Notes: generated from the sequence alone by a model not told the origin. 42,721 nucleotides of DNA from Candidatus Vogelbacteria bacterium (GCA_903864935.1 CAIPHT010000004.1:1-42721); one strand, 5' to 3'; numbered from the stretch's first letter, positions 7,207-14,656 are shown. Translations and numbers: made by a program.

Positions 7207-7981
7207 TGCTCGAAGCGGTCGAGGTGCCAGTGGTGCCAGGGAGCTTGAAGGCCTTGAGACCCTTAAGAATTTTGTTGATATCTTGGCGAGCGGTGACAAG
7301 ATCTTGTTGCCCAACTTTAATGTCGGAGTGAGACAACTTCAGAGCGTCTTTGTTGCTGGCGACAATGGTGGCGTCATCATTATCGGGGGTAAGGTTGACA
7401 ACGTGTGAGACGGCGGCGGTGGCTTGAGTCTTAGCGTCACTTATCTTGGCGGTCAATTCAGTAAAAATTGTATTTAGGCTCGTGATATCTTTACCCGCGT
7501 TTTGGGCTTCGGTGAGACGAGTTTGTAGTTTGTTGGCCACAACGCTTAAGTCACCGGCGACAGTATTGAGACGGTCGGCGGAGGCGATAATGCGTCCCTG
7601 GGGGATAACGAGCGCAAAGATGCGGAAGGATCCGGTAATGGACTTAACATCAGTCTTTAGAGTGGCAAGATCAGTATCGGCATCAATCTTAGACTTGAGT
7701 GTATTGAGATTAGTAATTTGGGTTTGAATTTGGCTAGCGAGCGATGCCTTGTTGTCGGCGGAGACAAGTTTCATATCTTGGATACGGGTGTTGAGCTCGG
7801 TCAAGGCGTCAATGCGATTGGCGATAGCCTTGTCGCCACGGTCAATCAAGCGGGCCACGGCCGCATCAAGTTTCTTGGCCTTAGGGCTTGAGCTGGCTGC
7901 TGTCTCGGCAGAAGCGATGCTTGTGGAGAGAGTAAGAGCAAGGAGCAAGCTGGCGATAATGAGGAAGTTTATTTTTTTCAT
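7196..7981 (-). CDS. Secreted helical (coiled-coil) protein
   Basis: A 261-residue protein with a classical signal peptide (MKKINFLIIASLLLALTLST, cleavage likely after ASA near residue 25). A long Ala/Leu/Lys/Thr-rich helical body and a low-complexity Thr/Ser C-terminus follow. Regular hydrophobic spacing over residues 35-240 suggests extended coiled coils or a helical bundle. No catalytic motif is visible. The next gene on this strand (8021-8329) lies 39 bases upstream, so the pair are probably co-transcribed envelope proteins. No family name can be assigned. Confidence 0.75.
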   Translation of the reverse strand: MKKINFLIIASLLLALTLSTSIASAETAASSSPKAKKLDAAVARLIDRGDKAIANRIDALTELNTRIQDMKLVSADNKASLASQIQTQITNLNTLKSKIDADTDLATLKTDVKSITGSFRIFALVIPQGRIIASADRLNTVAGDLSVVANKLQTRLTEAQNAGKDITSLNTIFTELTAKISDAKTQATAAVSHVVNLTPDNDDATIVASNKDALKLSHSDIKVGQQDLVTARQDINKILKGLKAFKLPGTTGTSTASSTNP

Positions 7982-8020
7982 AGTTTTTTGTCTTGTCTAA
8001 TGAGTTTAGCTATTAATAAT

Positions 8021-8329
8021 TTATTGAACAGGGGCTTCAGTTTGGTTCTTCAAACTTTGGTCGACACTGGCGGCATCGGTTCCGAGATTTTTTAACTGAG
8101 AGTCAATGGCCGTGAGATCTTGATCGATTGAGGCATCAGAGCTATCGGTTGTGGAGATAATGTCAGGGGACTGATTGACCGCGGTGGTGGTAGCGACCCC
8201 CGTGTCTGTTGTGGTGGCGATGTTGGATTTATCTCCAGCCACATTTTTGCTGGCATACCACCAGCCGAGACCGGCTAAGATTATGACGATAATAATGACG
8301 ATGAGGACAATTTTTGCGGTTGTAGACAT
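8021..8329 (-). CDS. Single-pass membrane protein, Ser/Thr-rich
   Basis: A 102-residue protein with one N-terminal membrane helix (IVLIVIIIVIILAGLGWWYA, residues 7-26). A low-complexity Thr/Ser/Asp/Ala extracytoplasmic part follows, with a short helical end (LTAIDSQLKNLG). Likely anchored with the body outside the cell and possibly working with the secreted helical protein next to it. Function unknown. Confidence 0.7.
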   Translation of the reverse strand: MSTTAKIVLIVIIIVIILAGLGWWYASKNVAGDKSNIATTTDTGVATTTAVNQSPDIISTTDSSDASIDQDLTAIDSQLKNLGTDAASVDQSLKNQTEAPVQ

Positions 8330-8424
8330 AATAATTAATTTTTAAACTAAACGAATAATTACTCTTAATCATATGCCACTTTGGCCTAAATCACAATAAT
8401 CTACCCATTTTCTAAAATTTGTGT

Positions 8425-8430
8425 TACAAT
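8425..8430 (+). promoter_or_regulatory. Extended -10 element (TGtTACAAT)
   Basis: The hexamer ends eleven bases before ATG 8442, giving a leader of only a few bases. Confidence 0.5.
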
Positions 8431-8441
8431 CCTATTTCTTT

Positions 8442-9890
8442 ATGGCTGGCGAAACAATTATCAATTTTGACCAAGTGTCCTTCAAATATGGACATAACCA
8501 CCCCATCTTAGATGAGGTGGACTTTTCGGTGCGCCGAGGGACTAAGATTACTCTCATGGGGCAGAACGGGGCAGGCAAGAGCACCATCTTCCAACTCTTG
8601 ACCGGAGTCGCGAGACCCGATGAGGGGATTATTAATGTCTCAGAAAAAATCAGTATCGCGACGGCCCGCCAAGTGATCCCGCGCGACCAGTTGGAACTCA
8701 CTGTACGCGAATTCTTCCAAAAATGTTTTAAGCAAAAAGTTTATGATATTGATCCCCGGATTGATGCGGTCTTAGAGACCGTCAATCTTAGCGCTCCTCA
8801 CGACCGCTTGGTAAAATCTTTTTCTGGTGGACAGCAGGCGCGCTTGCTCTTGGCGGGGGCCTTAATTCAAGATCCCGACCTCTTGCTTCTAGATGAGCCG
8901 ACTAATAATCTCGATAAGGCTGGTATTGCTCACCTGACTGACTTTCTCAAAAATTATGAGAAGACTTGTATTGTAATCTCGCACGATGCTGATTTCTTAA
9001 ACGCTTTTACCGATGGCATTCTCTACCTCGATGTCTTCACTAAGAAGGTTGAGCAATACGCTGGCAATTATTTTGATGTGGTTAAACAAATCACGGCCAA
9101 GATTGAGAAAGATAATGCCAAGAATGCTCAACTCTCTAAGACCATTCAAGAGAAAAAAGATAAGGCCAATTTCTTTGCCAATAAGGGTGGTAAGATGCGT
9201 ATCCTGGCCAAGCGTATGCGTGACTTGGCTGAAGAGATGGAGGAAGACAAGGCCGATATCCGCCGTGAGGACAAAACCATTAAACCTTTTATTATCCCGG
9301 CTCAAGCCGATTTGTCTGGTGAGATTCTTAATATCAGTTCGTGCTCGGTGATTAAGAATCATAAATCAACGACAAGGAAGGTGAATATTTCGCTTAAGAA
9401 AAATCAGCACCTACTTTTGTCTGGTCCGAATGGGATTGGGAAGAGCACTTTGCTTGAAGCGATTGCTAGTGGCGAGTCTAAGGGCTCGGTGATTGCCCCA
9501 GGGATAAAGGTTGGTTATTACCGTCAAGATTTCTCGACTCTAAATTTCGAAGACACTGTGAGGGAGTCTTTGCTCTCGGTGATGACAGAACAGATTGAGG
9601 AGAGACTGCGCGCTACAGCGGCCAGTTTCTTGATTGGAGCGGACCTAATTAATTCTAAAATTGGCAATTTGTCTGAAGGGCAAAAAGGTCTCGTGGCCTT
9701 TGCTCGACTTGTTTTGCAAAAGCCCGGTCTTCTTATTCTTGATGAGCCAACTAATCACATTAACTTCCGTCATTTACCGGTTATTGCCGAGGCACTTAAT
9801 AAATATCAGGGTGCGATGATTCTCGTTAGCCACGTGCCCGAATTCGTGGCCCAGATTCGCATTGATGAGACCCTTGATTTGGGGAAATAG
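8442..9890 (+). CDS. ABC-F family ATPase
   Basis: A 482-residue soluble protein with two ABC cassettes and no membrane segments, the ABC-F plan of ribosome-associated translation factors. Cassette 1 has Walker A GQNGAGKS (40-47), signature FSGGQQ, and LLLLDEPTNNLD. A charged linker follows. Cassette 2 has GPNGIGKS, an LSEGQ signature and LLILDEPTNHINF, in which the usual D-loop 'LD' reads 'IN'. The glutamates needed for hydrolysis are present in both. ABC-F proteins act at the ribosomal E site; which subfamily this is cannot be told by eye. GTG 8421 is in frame, but ATG 8442 gives the normal N-terminus. Confidence 0.9.
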   Translation: MAGETIINFDQVSFKYGHNHPILDEVDFSVRRGTKITLMGQNGAGKSTIFQLLTGVARPDEGIINVSEKISIATARQVIPRDQLELTVREFFQKCFKQKVYDIDPRIDAVLETVNLSAPHDRLVKSFSGGQQARLLLAGALIQDPDLLLLDEPTNNLDKAGIAHLTDFLKNYEKTCIVISHDADFLNAFTDGILYLDVFTKKVEQYAGNYFDVVKQITAKIEKDNAKNAQLSKTIQEKKDKANFFANKGGKMRILAKRMRDLAEEMEEDKADIRREDKTIKPFIIPAQADLSGEILNISSCSVIKNHKSTTRKVNISLKKNQHLLLSGPNGIGKSTLLEAIASGESKGSVIAPGIKVGYYRQDFSTLNFEDTVRESLLSVMTEQIEERLRATAASFLIGADLINSKIGNLSEGQKGLVAFARLVLQKPGLLILDEPTNHINFRHLPVIAEALNKYQGAMILVSHVPEFVAQIRIDETLDLGK

Positions 9891-9896
9891 AATCCG

Positions 9897-9925
9897 TTGA
9901 CTTGTTGGCAGATGTATCCTATACT
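9897..9925 (+). promoter_or_regulatory. Promoter with -35 and -10 for the cold-shock gene
   Basis: TTGACT (9897-9902), 17 bases, TATACT (9920-9925). The predicted leader before ATG 10007 is about 75 bases, AU-rich in its second half, as is usual for cold-shock mRNAs. Confidence 0.75.
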
Positions 9926-10006
9926 AGGGGTAACAAAAGTTGCTATCTAAACAAGTCGATTTATATATCTCTATTGTACATTATCAAGTTTAAGCCAAAC
10001 AATTAA

Positions 10007-10204
10007 ATGACTGGTACTATCAAAAGACTCACCCCCAACGGTTTTGGTTTCATCGGAGTTGAAGGTATGGAGAAGGATCTCTTCTTCCATAGCAATGCTC
10101 TTGTTGGCGTTACCTTCGAAGAGCTTCGTGAAGGTGATCTCCTCAGCTTTGAAACTGAGCAAACCCAGAAGGGTCCTAATGCTGTCAACGTTCAGCGTGC
10201 CTAA
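10007..10204 (+). CDS. Cold-shock-domain RNA-binding protein
   Basis: A 65-residue cold-shock domain. RNP1-like NGFGFI is at residues 11-16 and RNP2-like DLFFHSNAL at 24-32, with the usual GDLLSFE segment after it. It should bind single-stranded RNA or DNA and act as an RNA chaperone. Length matches CspA-type proteins. It has one of the few full -35/-10 promoters with a long leader and a strong terminator, consistent with high, post-transcriptionally controlled expression. Confidence 0.9.
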   Translation: MTGTIKRLTPNGFGFIGVEGMEKDLFFHSNALVGVTFEELREGDLLSFETEQTQKGPNAVNVQRA

Positions 10205-10226
10205 ACGTTCTCGTTGATTTCAGTGC

Positions 10227-10260
10227 AAAAACCCCGCGCCTAACCGGCGCGGGGTTTTTG
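10227..10260 (+). terminator. Intrinsic terminator
   Basis: ACCCCGCGCC and GGCGCGGGGT form a GC-rich stem with loop TAACC, followed by five T. The -35 of the next unit begins two bases after the T run. Confidence 0.92.
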
Positions 10261-10261
10261 C

Positions 10262-10366
10262 TTGACCCACTTTCTCTCTGGTGTTATGACTAAGAAGGAA
10301 TTGTCGTCAGCTTGTTGCTGACTTGAAATATCCAAACTCAAACCCTAAGGGGAAAGGAAATAAGCC
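10262..10366 (+). promoter_or_regulatory. Shared promoter-leader element, copy A
   Basis: TTGACC (10262-10267), 17 bases, extended -10 TGtTATGAC (hexamer 10285-10290). A hairpin follows with GTCAGC (10306-10311) and GCTGAC (10317-10322) around loop TTGTT. Then come the word TTGAAATAT, a CCC/GGG segment and a purine-rich ribosome-binding stretch (GGGGAAAGGA) before ATG 10367. The same order of parts is found at 14657 and 15816; the hairpin stem differs here, yet pairing is kept. Confidence 0.75.
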
Positions 10367-11080
10367 ATGGAACTTTTTGTTGAGTTGTCGGGTCTGGGGC
10401 ACTATGGTGTCTGCACTATTGTCCCGCCGGACCTTCTTCGTGCGCTTCGAGACATGATTGAGAATTCTGCTCATGCGGCGAAATTCAAAAGCTCAATCAG
10501 CGAGACTGGCCCCTTCGGTGTCGACGAAGCTCTCCGCCCCAACTTCTATGGGGACAAGGAAGAAGCTCTTAAGGTGATCTGGATTCCGGGGAAACTTGAG
10601 GGGGCCATGCTTTCGCACGAGATCTTGAGGCAGTGCGCTTCTCTGCTCGAACCTCAGTCTCCGCTGCCGGTTGATGACAAGACCTTGACTTTGGAGGTCG
10701 CCGTGGGGAGGTCTGGTAGTGATGGCTGGTATGTTCACGCTCGTTTCAGCGCTCCTGTCTGGGACGTGATCGAGGGACCCTTTTTCCCAGAGATCCTACC
10801 TCACATCAATCGGGAAATTCGTGACTGGTGGGAGGACTATAATGGGTGGAGGGGAAAGCGTGAGTGCACGACCCTCTTCAAAGGGAGAGATGGTCCGACT
10901 TTGCAAATCTACCAATCCTCTGGTAATGGCTTGTGGATCGCTGGCAGCCGGAAGGATCGGGAACTTGGCCAAGAATTCCAGTTCTACGACCATAACACCG
11001 ATTACCATGCACAGGCCTTTGCCCACATTATTGGCCTGTGCTTCGTCTTGAAACACTGCCGACAGTCTGTCGGTGCCTGA
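10367..11080 (+). CDS. Orphan protein, unknown
   Basis: A 237-residue soluble protein with balanced charge and several Trp residues (including WWEDYNGWRG near 143-152); no signal peptide or membrane helix. The start follows a purine-rich ribosome-binding stretch. I recognise no family and no catalytic motif. It is a single-gene unit: its own promoter, the shared leader, and a terminator ten bases after the stop. It is flanked by the cold-shock and flavoprotein genes, which have no obvious functional link to it. Confidence 0.7.
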   Translation: MELFVELSGLGHYGVCTIVPPDLLRALRDMIENSAHAAKFKSSISETGPFGVDEALRPNFYGDKEEALKVIWIPGKLEGAMLSHEILRQCASLLEPQSPLPVDDKTLTLEVAVGRSGSDGWYVHARFSAPVWDVIEGPFFPEILPHINREIRDWWEDYNGWRGKRECTTLFKGRDGPTLQIYQSSGNGLWIAGSRKDRELGQEFQFYDHNTDYHAQAFAHIIGLCFVLKHCRQSVGA

Positions 11081-11090
11081 GTTTGGTCCT

Positions 11091-11131
11091 GGCCCGCCCT
11101 CGCCTCCGGCGAAGGCGGGCCTTCTTTTTTT
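11091..11131 (+). terminator. Intrinsic terminator
   Basis: GGCCCGCC (11091-11098) pairs with GGCGGGCC (11114-11121), then a T-rich tract. Confidence 0.9.
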
Positions 11132-11144
11132 ATGCTACAATTCA

Positions 11145-11176
11145 CCCTGTGGAGTAGTTTGCTATACTCCACAGGG
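11145..11176 (+). promoter_or_regulatory. Perfect 12-bp dyad overlapping the flavoprotein promoter
   Basis: CCCTGTGGAGTA (11145-11156) and TACTCCACAGGG (11165-11176) are perfect inverted copies separated by eight bases. The right arm contains most of an extended -10, TGcTATACT (hexamer 11163-11168). A second possible -10, TACAAT at 11136-11141, lies just upstream. The position fits an operator; if transcription starts at the upstream -10, it could instead form an mRNA hairpin. Confidence 0.65.
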
Positions 11177-11183
11177 TAAACAC

Positions 11184-12440
11184 ATGAACAAAAATTCAGG
11201 AAATTATGATGTTATTGTGATTGGGGGTGGTCCCTCAGGGATGATGGCGGCGGGGCGAGCGGGCGAGCGCGGGCTCAAGGTTCTTCTCTTGGAAAAAAAT
11301 CGCGGGCTTGGCGACAAGCTCAAGATTACCGGTGGTGGCCGTTGCAATATTACCAACGCGGAGATGGATAAGGAAATTTTGCTCCGGCATTATGGTGCGA
11401 GCAAAGATTTTCTTCATTCGGCTTTTGCCCAATATGGCGTAGAGGATACTTTTAAATTTTTTGAAGCACGGGGTTTGCCTTTGGTGATTGAAGCGAGGAA
11501 ACGCGCTTTTCCTAAAACGCAACGCGCCGAAGATGTCTTCAAAGTGCTCGAAAAATATTTAAGTGACAATAATGTGGTAGTAAAAACTGGGGTGAGAGTC
11601 TCAGAGATTAGGCCTGGTGAAGGTAAGATTAAATCTGTCGTGGCTGGTGGTGTCGAATATGAAGCGCGAGCCGTCGTGCTTGCCACGGGTGGCTTATCGC
11701 ATCCAGAGACGGGGGCGACGGGCGATGGCTTCTCGTGGCTCACGCGGCTTGGCCACACTGTTAAACAGCCGACCCCTGATATCGTACCTTTGGCTGTCAA
11801 AGAGAAATGGGTTAAAGATCTCTCGGGACTTTCGCTGTCATTTATGAAAATTACTTTTTTCTTGGATAAGAAGAAGACTTTTTCTAAAACTGGCAAAATT
11901 CTCTTCACTCATTTTGGTCTCTCGGGGCCTTTGATTATGAATAGCGCTCGAGCGGTTAAAGATTTGCTTAAGGCTGGGGTGGTGACCGCCGAGATAGATA
12001 CTTATCCGGATACCGATTTGGGCGCGTTAGAAAAAAATATGATCAAAATTTTTGATCAGAATAAAAATCGCGATCTCAAAAATATTATGAAAGAGCTCAC
12101 GCCCGAGGGTCTGGACGAGACCGTAATGGTCCTGCTTAAAAATATTGATTTCAATAAGAAGGTGCACAGTGTGACAGTGGAGGAGAGAAAGCAACTTACT
12201 CACTTGCTCAAAGCCTTACCGCTCACCATCACCGGCCTCCTGGGCTTCGAGCGCGCCGTCGTCTCGGATGGGGGAGTAATGCTCACCGAGATGGATATGC
12301 GCACCATGCAATCTAAGCTTTTTAGTAATTTATACATTACCGGAGACCTTCTTAATATCACTCGCCCGTCGGGCGGTTATTCGCTCCAACTCTGCTGGAC
12401 GACCGGTTTTGTCGCGGGGGATAAGCTCTTGCCTAGCTAA
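11184..12440 (+). CDS. HI0933/YhiN-type FAD-dependent oxidoreductase
   Basis: A 418-residue flavoprotein. The FAD-binding Rossmann motif VIGGGPSGMMAAGRA lies near residues 12-26, followed by LLLEKN, the family hallmark KITGGGRCNITN (about 47-58) and ATGGLSHPETGATGDG in the middle. The end 'ITGDLLNITRPSGGYSLQLCW' region matches the HI0933 family closing motif. Length fits the family. The physiological substrate of this family is not established. The frame is open upstream to 11073, but ATG 11184 starts at the expected point and lies 15 bases after the -10. Confidence 0.9.
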   Translation: MNKNSGNYDVIVIGGGPSGMMAAGRAGERGLKVLLLEKNRGLGDKLKITGGGRCNITNAEMDKEILLRHYGASKDFLHSAFAQYGVEDTFKFFEARGLPLVIEARKRAFPKTQRAEDVFKVLEKYLSDNNVVVKTGVRVSEIRPGEGKIKSVVAGGVEYEARAVVLATGGLSHPETGATGDGFSWLTRLGHTVKQPTPDIVPLAVKEKWVKDLSGLSLSFMKITFFLDKKKTFSKTGKILFTHFGLSGPLIMNSARAVKDLLKAGVVTAEIDTYPDTDLGALEKNMIKIFDQNKNRDLKNIMKELTPEGLDETVMVLLKNIDFNKKVHSVTVEERKQLTHLLKALPLTITGLLGFERAVVSDGGVMLTEMDMRTMQSKLFSNLYITGDLLNITRPSGGYSLQLCWTTGFVAGDKLLPS

Positions 12441-12456
12441 TTTGGGCAGTATCTGG

Positions 12457-12462
12457 TATAAT
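12457..12462 (+). promoter_or_regulatory. Extended -10 element (TGgTATAAT)
   Basis: TATAAT after TGg; start codon 12503 is about 34 bases beyond the predicted transcription start, so this gene has a short A/T-rich leader. Confidence 0.65.
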
Positions 12463-12502
12463 TAGGGTATATTAGTAATTAACAATATTTTAATAAAGTA
12501 TT

Positions 12503-12757
12503 ATGGCTACAACTAATTCAGCTTTCATGAAGCCTATGACCATCAGCGAAGAACTCGCCGAGGTTGTTGGTAAGGGTCCAATGCCTCGTTCAGAGGTTGT
12601 TAAGGCTCTTTGGGTCTATATTAAGAAGCACGATCTTCAGGATCCTAAGAACAAGCGCAATATTGTTGCTGACGATAAGCTTAAGGCCGTCTTCGGTGGC
12701 AAGGATGTCGTCAACATGTTTGAGATGACCAAGCTCGTCTCCAAGCACCTTTCCTAA
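12503..12757 (+). CDS. SWIB/MDM2-domain protein
   Basis: An 84-residue protein made almost entirely of one SWIB domain (about residues 12-84). The typical 'MPRSEVVKALWVYIKKHDLQDPKNKRNI' region, 'DDKLKAVFG' and a closing helix are all visible. SWIB domains are best known from eukaryotic chromatin remodelling complexes and from Chlamydia, and are frequent in CPR bacteria. In bacteria they are thought to act in DNA compaction or topology, which is not proven here. Strong terminator downstream. Confidence 0.9.
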   Translation: MATTNSAFMKPMTISEELAEVVGKGPMPRSEVVKALWVYIKKHDLQDPKNKRNIVADDKLKAVFGGKDVVNMFEMTKLVSKHLS

Positions 12758-12768
12758 GATATTTAAAC

Positions 12769-12802
12769 AAAACCCCGCGGCGCTTTTGCGTCGCGGGGTT
12801 TT
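12769..12802 (+). terminator. Intrinsic terminator
   Basis: ACCCCGCGGCG and CGTCGCGGGGT form the stem around CTTTTG; T-rich on the 3' side and A-rich on the 5' side, so it can work both ways. Confidence 0.92.
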
Positions 12803-12827
12803 GTTTTTATCAAGAATGCCCAACATC

Positions 12828-12860
12828 AAAAATGTGCAACACCGAGTGTTGCACATTTTT
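12828..12860. terminator. Boundary hairpin, copy 1
   Basis: ATGTGCAACAC and GTGTTGCACAT pair perfectly around CGA, flanked by A5 and T5. Twenty-five bases separate it from the SWIB terminator, so it is not needed to end that gene. It recurs without change at 14623 and as a variant at 14296. Confidence 0.85.
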
Positions 12861-12998
12861 GATTGACTTTATTTGTCGAACGGGGCAATCTGATAATGGA
12901 AACTAGGTCCGTGGACTGCTACATAAGCATCTTCTTACTTGGCAAGGGGTGTGATGCCATTCGGGCGTGTGTAGATAAGCGGATACAGGAGAATTGAC

Positions 12999-13715
12999 AT
13001 GAGAGTAGAGTTCCACCAGAGGGCGAATAGTTACGATGCCGCCAGAGCGGCAAGATCGGCAATCTCAAGGCACTTCCTTCAAGAGATTAAGCGCTCTGAT
13101 GAGCCGGGCGCAACGGGGAAAATTCGTCTTGGATCTATCGATGGAGTCTCGCTTGGAGAAGACTTTCCCCAATTGAAGGGCTGGAGCAGTGGACTTCAAT
13201 CAGTGATGGCGAGCTTTGCCGATCTTAAGAGTGGCCTAATGAACAGTTCTTTGGATTTGGTCATCGAGCACAATGGTCATCAGCCTGTCGCTATTGGAGG
13301 ATCCTTCTTCCTTCGTGTTCCTTTCGGTGACGGTATTTTTCTTGAAGTGAATTTTAGGGAAGAGCTTGATGGCTCGTGTGCTGACCCGATGGAAATTCTG
13401 GGACCGCCAACGTCAGAGAATCTCACTCTTTCTCGAGTTCTCATGGCTGGGCAGAGGAAGTTGACGGTCGTTGAGCCTAAGTTTCCAGACAGCGATTGCC
13501 GGTCCATGGCGAGCGCCTTGACTCGATCCTTGCAGAAGAGACAGGGATACTATGGCTGGGAGAAAGAGGGCACTCTTGATGGCCAGGATCTTCATTCCGA
13601 GCTTCCCCTCCGGGCAGCGAGGCTTGAGCTGACCCTGGTCGAAGAAGGGTTCCACTTCACCCACGGGACTCTCGGCCCGACATTGCGTCACCTGGCCGAG
13701 CAGTACCTGACCTAG
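12999..13715 (+). CDS. Orphan protein, unknown
   Basis: A 238-residue soluble protein without signal peptide or membrane helices. ATG 12999 is set by AGGAGA about seven bases upstream. The sequence has no recognisable motif; the N-terminus is rich in Arg/Ala and the C-terminus ends LRHLAEQYLT. It lies between two terminators as a single-gene unit with GC-richer codons than the toxin-antitoxin genes after it. Its downstream terminator matches the one after the gene remnant at 141-284. Confidence 0.65.
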   Translation: MRVEFHQRANSYDAARAARSAISRHFLQEIKRSDEPGATGKIRLGSIDGVSLGEDFPQLKGWSSGLQSVMASFADLKSGLMNSSLDLVIEHNGHQPVAIGGSFFLRVPFGDGIFLEVNFREELDGSCADPMEILGPPTSENLTLSRVLMAGQRKLTVVEPKFPDSDCRSMASALTRSLQKRQGYYGWEKEGTLDGQDLHSELPLRAARLELTLVEEGFHFTHGTLGPTLRHLAEQYLT

Positions 13716-13734
13716 ACGACACCGCTTCATCATA

Positions 13735-13780
13735 GAGAACCGCCCCACTAGGGCCTCTCTTGGTGGGGCGGTTTTTCTTC
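13735..13780 (+). terminator. Intrinsic terminator with an alternative pairing
   Basis: ACCGCCCCAC (13739-13748) pairs with GTGGGGCGGT (13763-13772), then T5. AGAGA just 5' of the stem can also pair with TCTCT in the loop. The terminator at 300-346 keeps the same possibility (AAGAG with CTCTT). Confidence 0.88.
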
Positions 13781-13793
13781 TGGAAAAAAACAC

Positions 13794-13828
13794 TTGACAA
13801 AAAGATTATCTTAAGATAATCTTTAGAT
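13794..13828 (+). promoter_or_regulatory. Promoter with 24-bp palindromic operator (toxin-antitoxin)
   Basis: TTGACA (13794-13799), 17 bases, TAATCT (13817-13822). A perfect palindrome, AAAGATTATCTT followed by its reverse complement, covers 13801-13824, that is, the spacer and -10. This is the expected place for autorepression by an antitoxin. The start codon at 13829 is at or near the transcription start. Confidence 0.75.
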
Positions 13829-14047
13829 ATGACTAAAATAATTGGTTTGAAGGAATTAAGGGAGAACACCGAGACTTATTTGACCCAGGTTAAGAAAGGT
13901 AATAGCTTTTTAGTTTTGCGTCGTTCTGAGCCAATCTTTAAAATCTCACCCGTTGATGAGGCCGAAGAGCTTTGGGAGAAGGTAATCGATTTTACTAAGA
14001 TCAAAAAGGGTGGTGTCTCTCTTGATCAGATTCTTGCCCGACTTTAA
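13829..14047 (+). CDS. Phd/YefM-type antitoxin
   Basis: A 72-residue protein with the Phd/YefM N-terminal fold pattern: 'IIGLKELRENTETYLTQVKKGNSFLVLRRSEPIFKISP' is the classic 'lRe.l...l..v..G..f.v..r..P...i.p' layout. The C-terminal tail is the likely toxin-binding segment. It precedes a RelE-like gene by three bases. The palindrome over the promoter fits binding by this protein. Confidence 0.85.
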   Translation: MTKIIGLKELRENTETYLTQVKKGNSFLVLRRSEPIFKISPVDEAEELWEKVIDFTKIKKGGVSLDQILARL

Positions 14048-14050
14048 TTT

Positions 14051-14293
14051 ATGGATAAAATAAGCAAAGCTCTGGCTAAGTTAACAGAAAAGGAAAAAGA
14101 AGCGATTGCCGAAATTTTTGTAAAAATTAAAGCTGGCAAAATTGCTGGCTTAGATCTTAAGAAACTTAAGGGCTACGATGATATTTATCGCGTGCGTTTT
14201 GGTAAATGGCGAGTGATTTATAGAACAGAAAAAGGGAATAAGATTTTTCTCGTCTGGTTTGAAAGACGAAGCGATAATACTTATAAATTTTAA
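14051..14293 (+). CDS. RelE/ParE-superfamily toxin
   Basis: An 80-residue basic protein. The family signature is the run 'LKKLKGYDDIYRVRFGKWRVIYR' (about 37-59), followed by 'IFLVWFERRSDNTYKF'. RelE relatives cleave mRNA on the ribosome and ParE relatives poison gyrase; the sequence does not decide which by eye. A conserved basic patch (R48, R50, R55) is present. It is coupled to the antitoxin gene upstream with a 3-base gap. Confidence 0.85.
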   Translation: MDKISKALAKLTEKEKEAIAEIFVKIKAGKIAGLDLKKLKGYDDIYRVRFGKWRVIYRTEKGNKIFLVWFERRSDNTYKF

Positions 14294-14295
14294 TC

Positions 14296-14330
14296 AAAAA
14301 ATGGCCAACACCGGGTGTTGGCCATTTTTT
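14296..14330. terminator. Boundary hairpin, variant copy 2
   Basis: ATGGCCAACAC and GTGTTGGCCAT around CGG, with A and T runs outside. The core CAACACCGGGTGTTG differs by one base from copies 1 and 3, and two stem pairs are exchanged on both sides (TGC to GCC). Confidence 0.85.
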
Positions 14331-14426
14331 GATAGACACAGGGGATTTTTGTTGTGCTAATAATGGCTCAGGTTTTGGACAAAGAATAGCAATGTCTCAA
14401 ATTCTCTACGGAGAGTAGGTGATTGT

Positions 14427-14570
14427 ATGACAGAGAAAAGATTGACCCCCAAACAACGCAAAGTGGTGATGGCCCTGGACCGGCGCATCTCTCTTTGCGA
14501 CGAGACCACCGTAGGGGAACGCACTCGAGAGCTACTAATCAAGCTCCGCCAACAACTTGCTCTGTCCTGA
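14427..14570 (+). CDS. 47-residue orphan peptide
   Basis: ATG 14427 to TGA 14568-14570 encodes 47 residues, beginning MTEKRLTPKQRKVVMALDRR and ending LLIKLRQQLALS: a basic, helical, leucine-rich peptide with no membrane segment. A purine-rich stretch (GGAGAG, AGGTGA) precedes the start. Its terminator at 14589-14620 supports a real transcription unit. It lies between two boundary hairpins. Function unknown. Confidence 0.55.
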   Translation: MTEKRLTPKQRKVVMALDRRISLCDETTVGERTRELLIKLRQQLALS

Positions 14571-14588
14571 TACTTCTCAGGACAAATC

Positions 14589-14620
14589 CACCTCGAGCCA
14601 GACGGCCCGGGGTGTTTTTT
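14589..14620 (+). terminator. Intrinsic terminator
   Basis: CACCTCGAGCC (14589-14599) and GGCCCGGGGTG (14604-14614) pair with one mismatch and one wobble, loop AGAC, then six T. Confidence 0.8.
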
Positions 14621-14622
14621 AT

Positions 14623-14654
14623 AAAATGTGCAACACCGAGTGTTGCACATTTTT
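14623..14654. terminator. Boundary hairpin, copy 3
   Basis: Same as copy 1 over the whole stem-loop and into TTTTTGATTGAC. Only a few bases separate it from the preceding terminator, so it is redundant for termination of the 47-residue gene. Confidence 0.85.
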
Positions 14655-14656
14655 GA

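Noticed and set aside
7446-8000. Plus-strand frames over the secreted helical and membrane protein region
   Set aside because: They mirror the biased codons of the minus-strand gene, which has a signal peptide and coherent composition.
11073-11183. N-terminal extension of the HI0933-type flavoprotein
   Set aside because: It would cross the terminator, dyad and -10; the conserved N-terminus begins at 11184.
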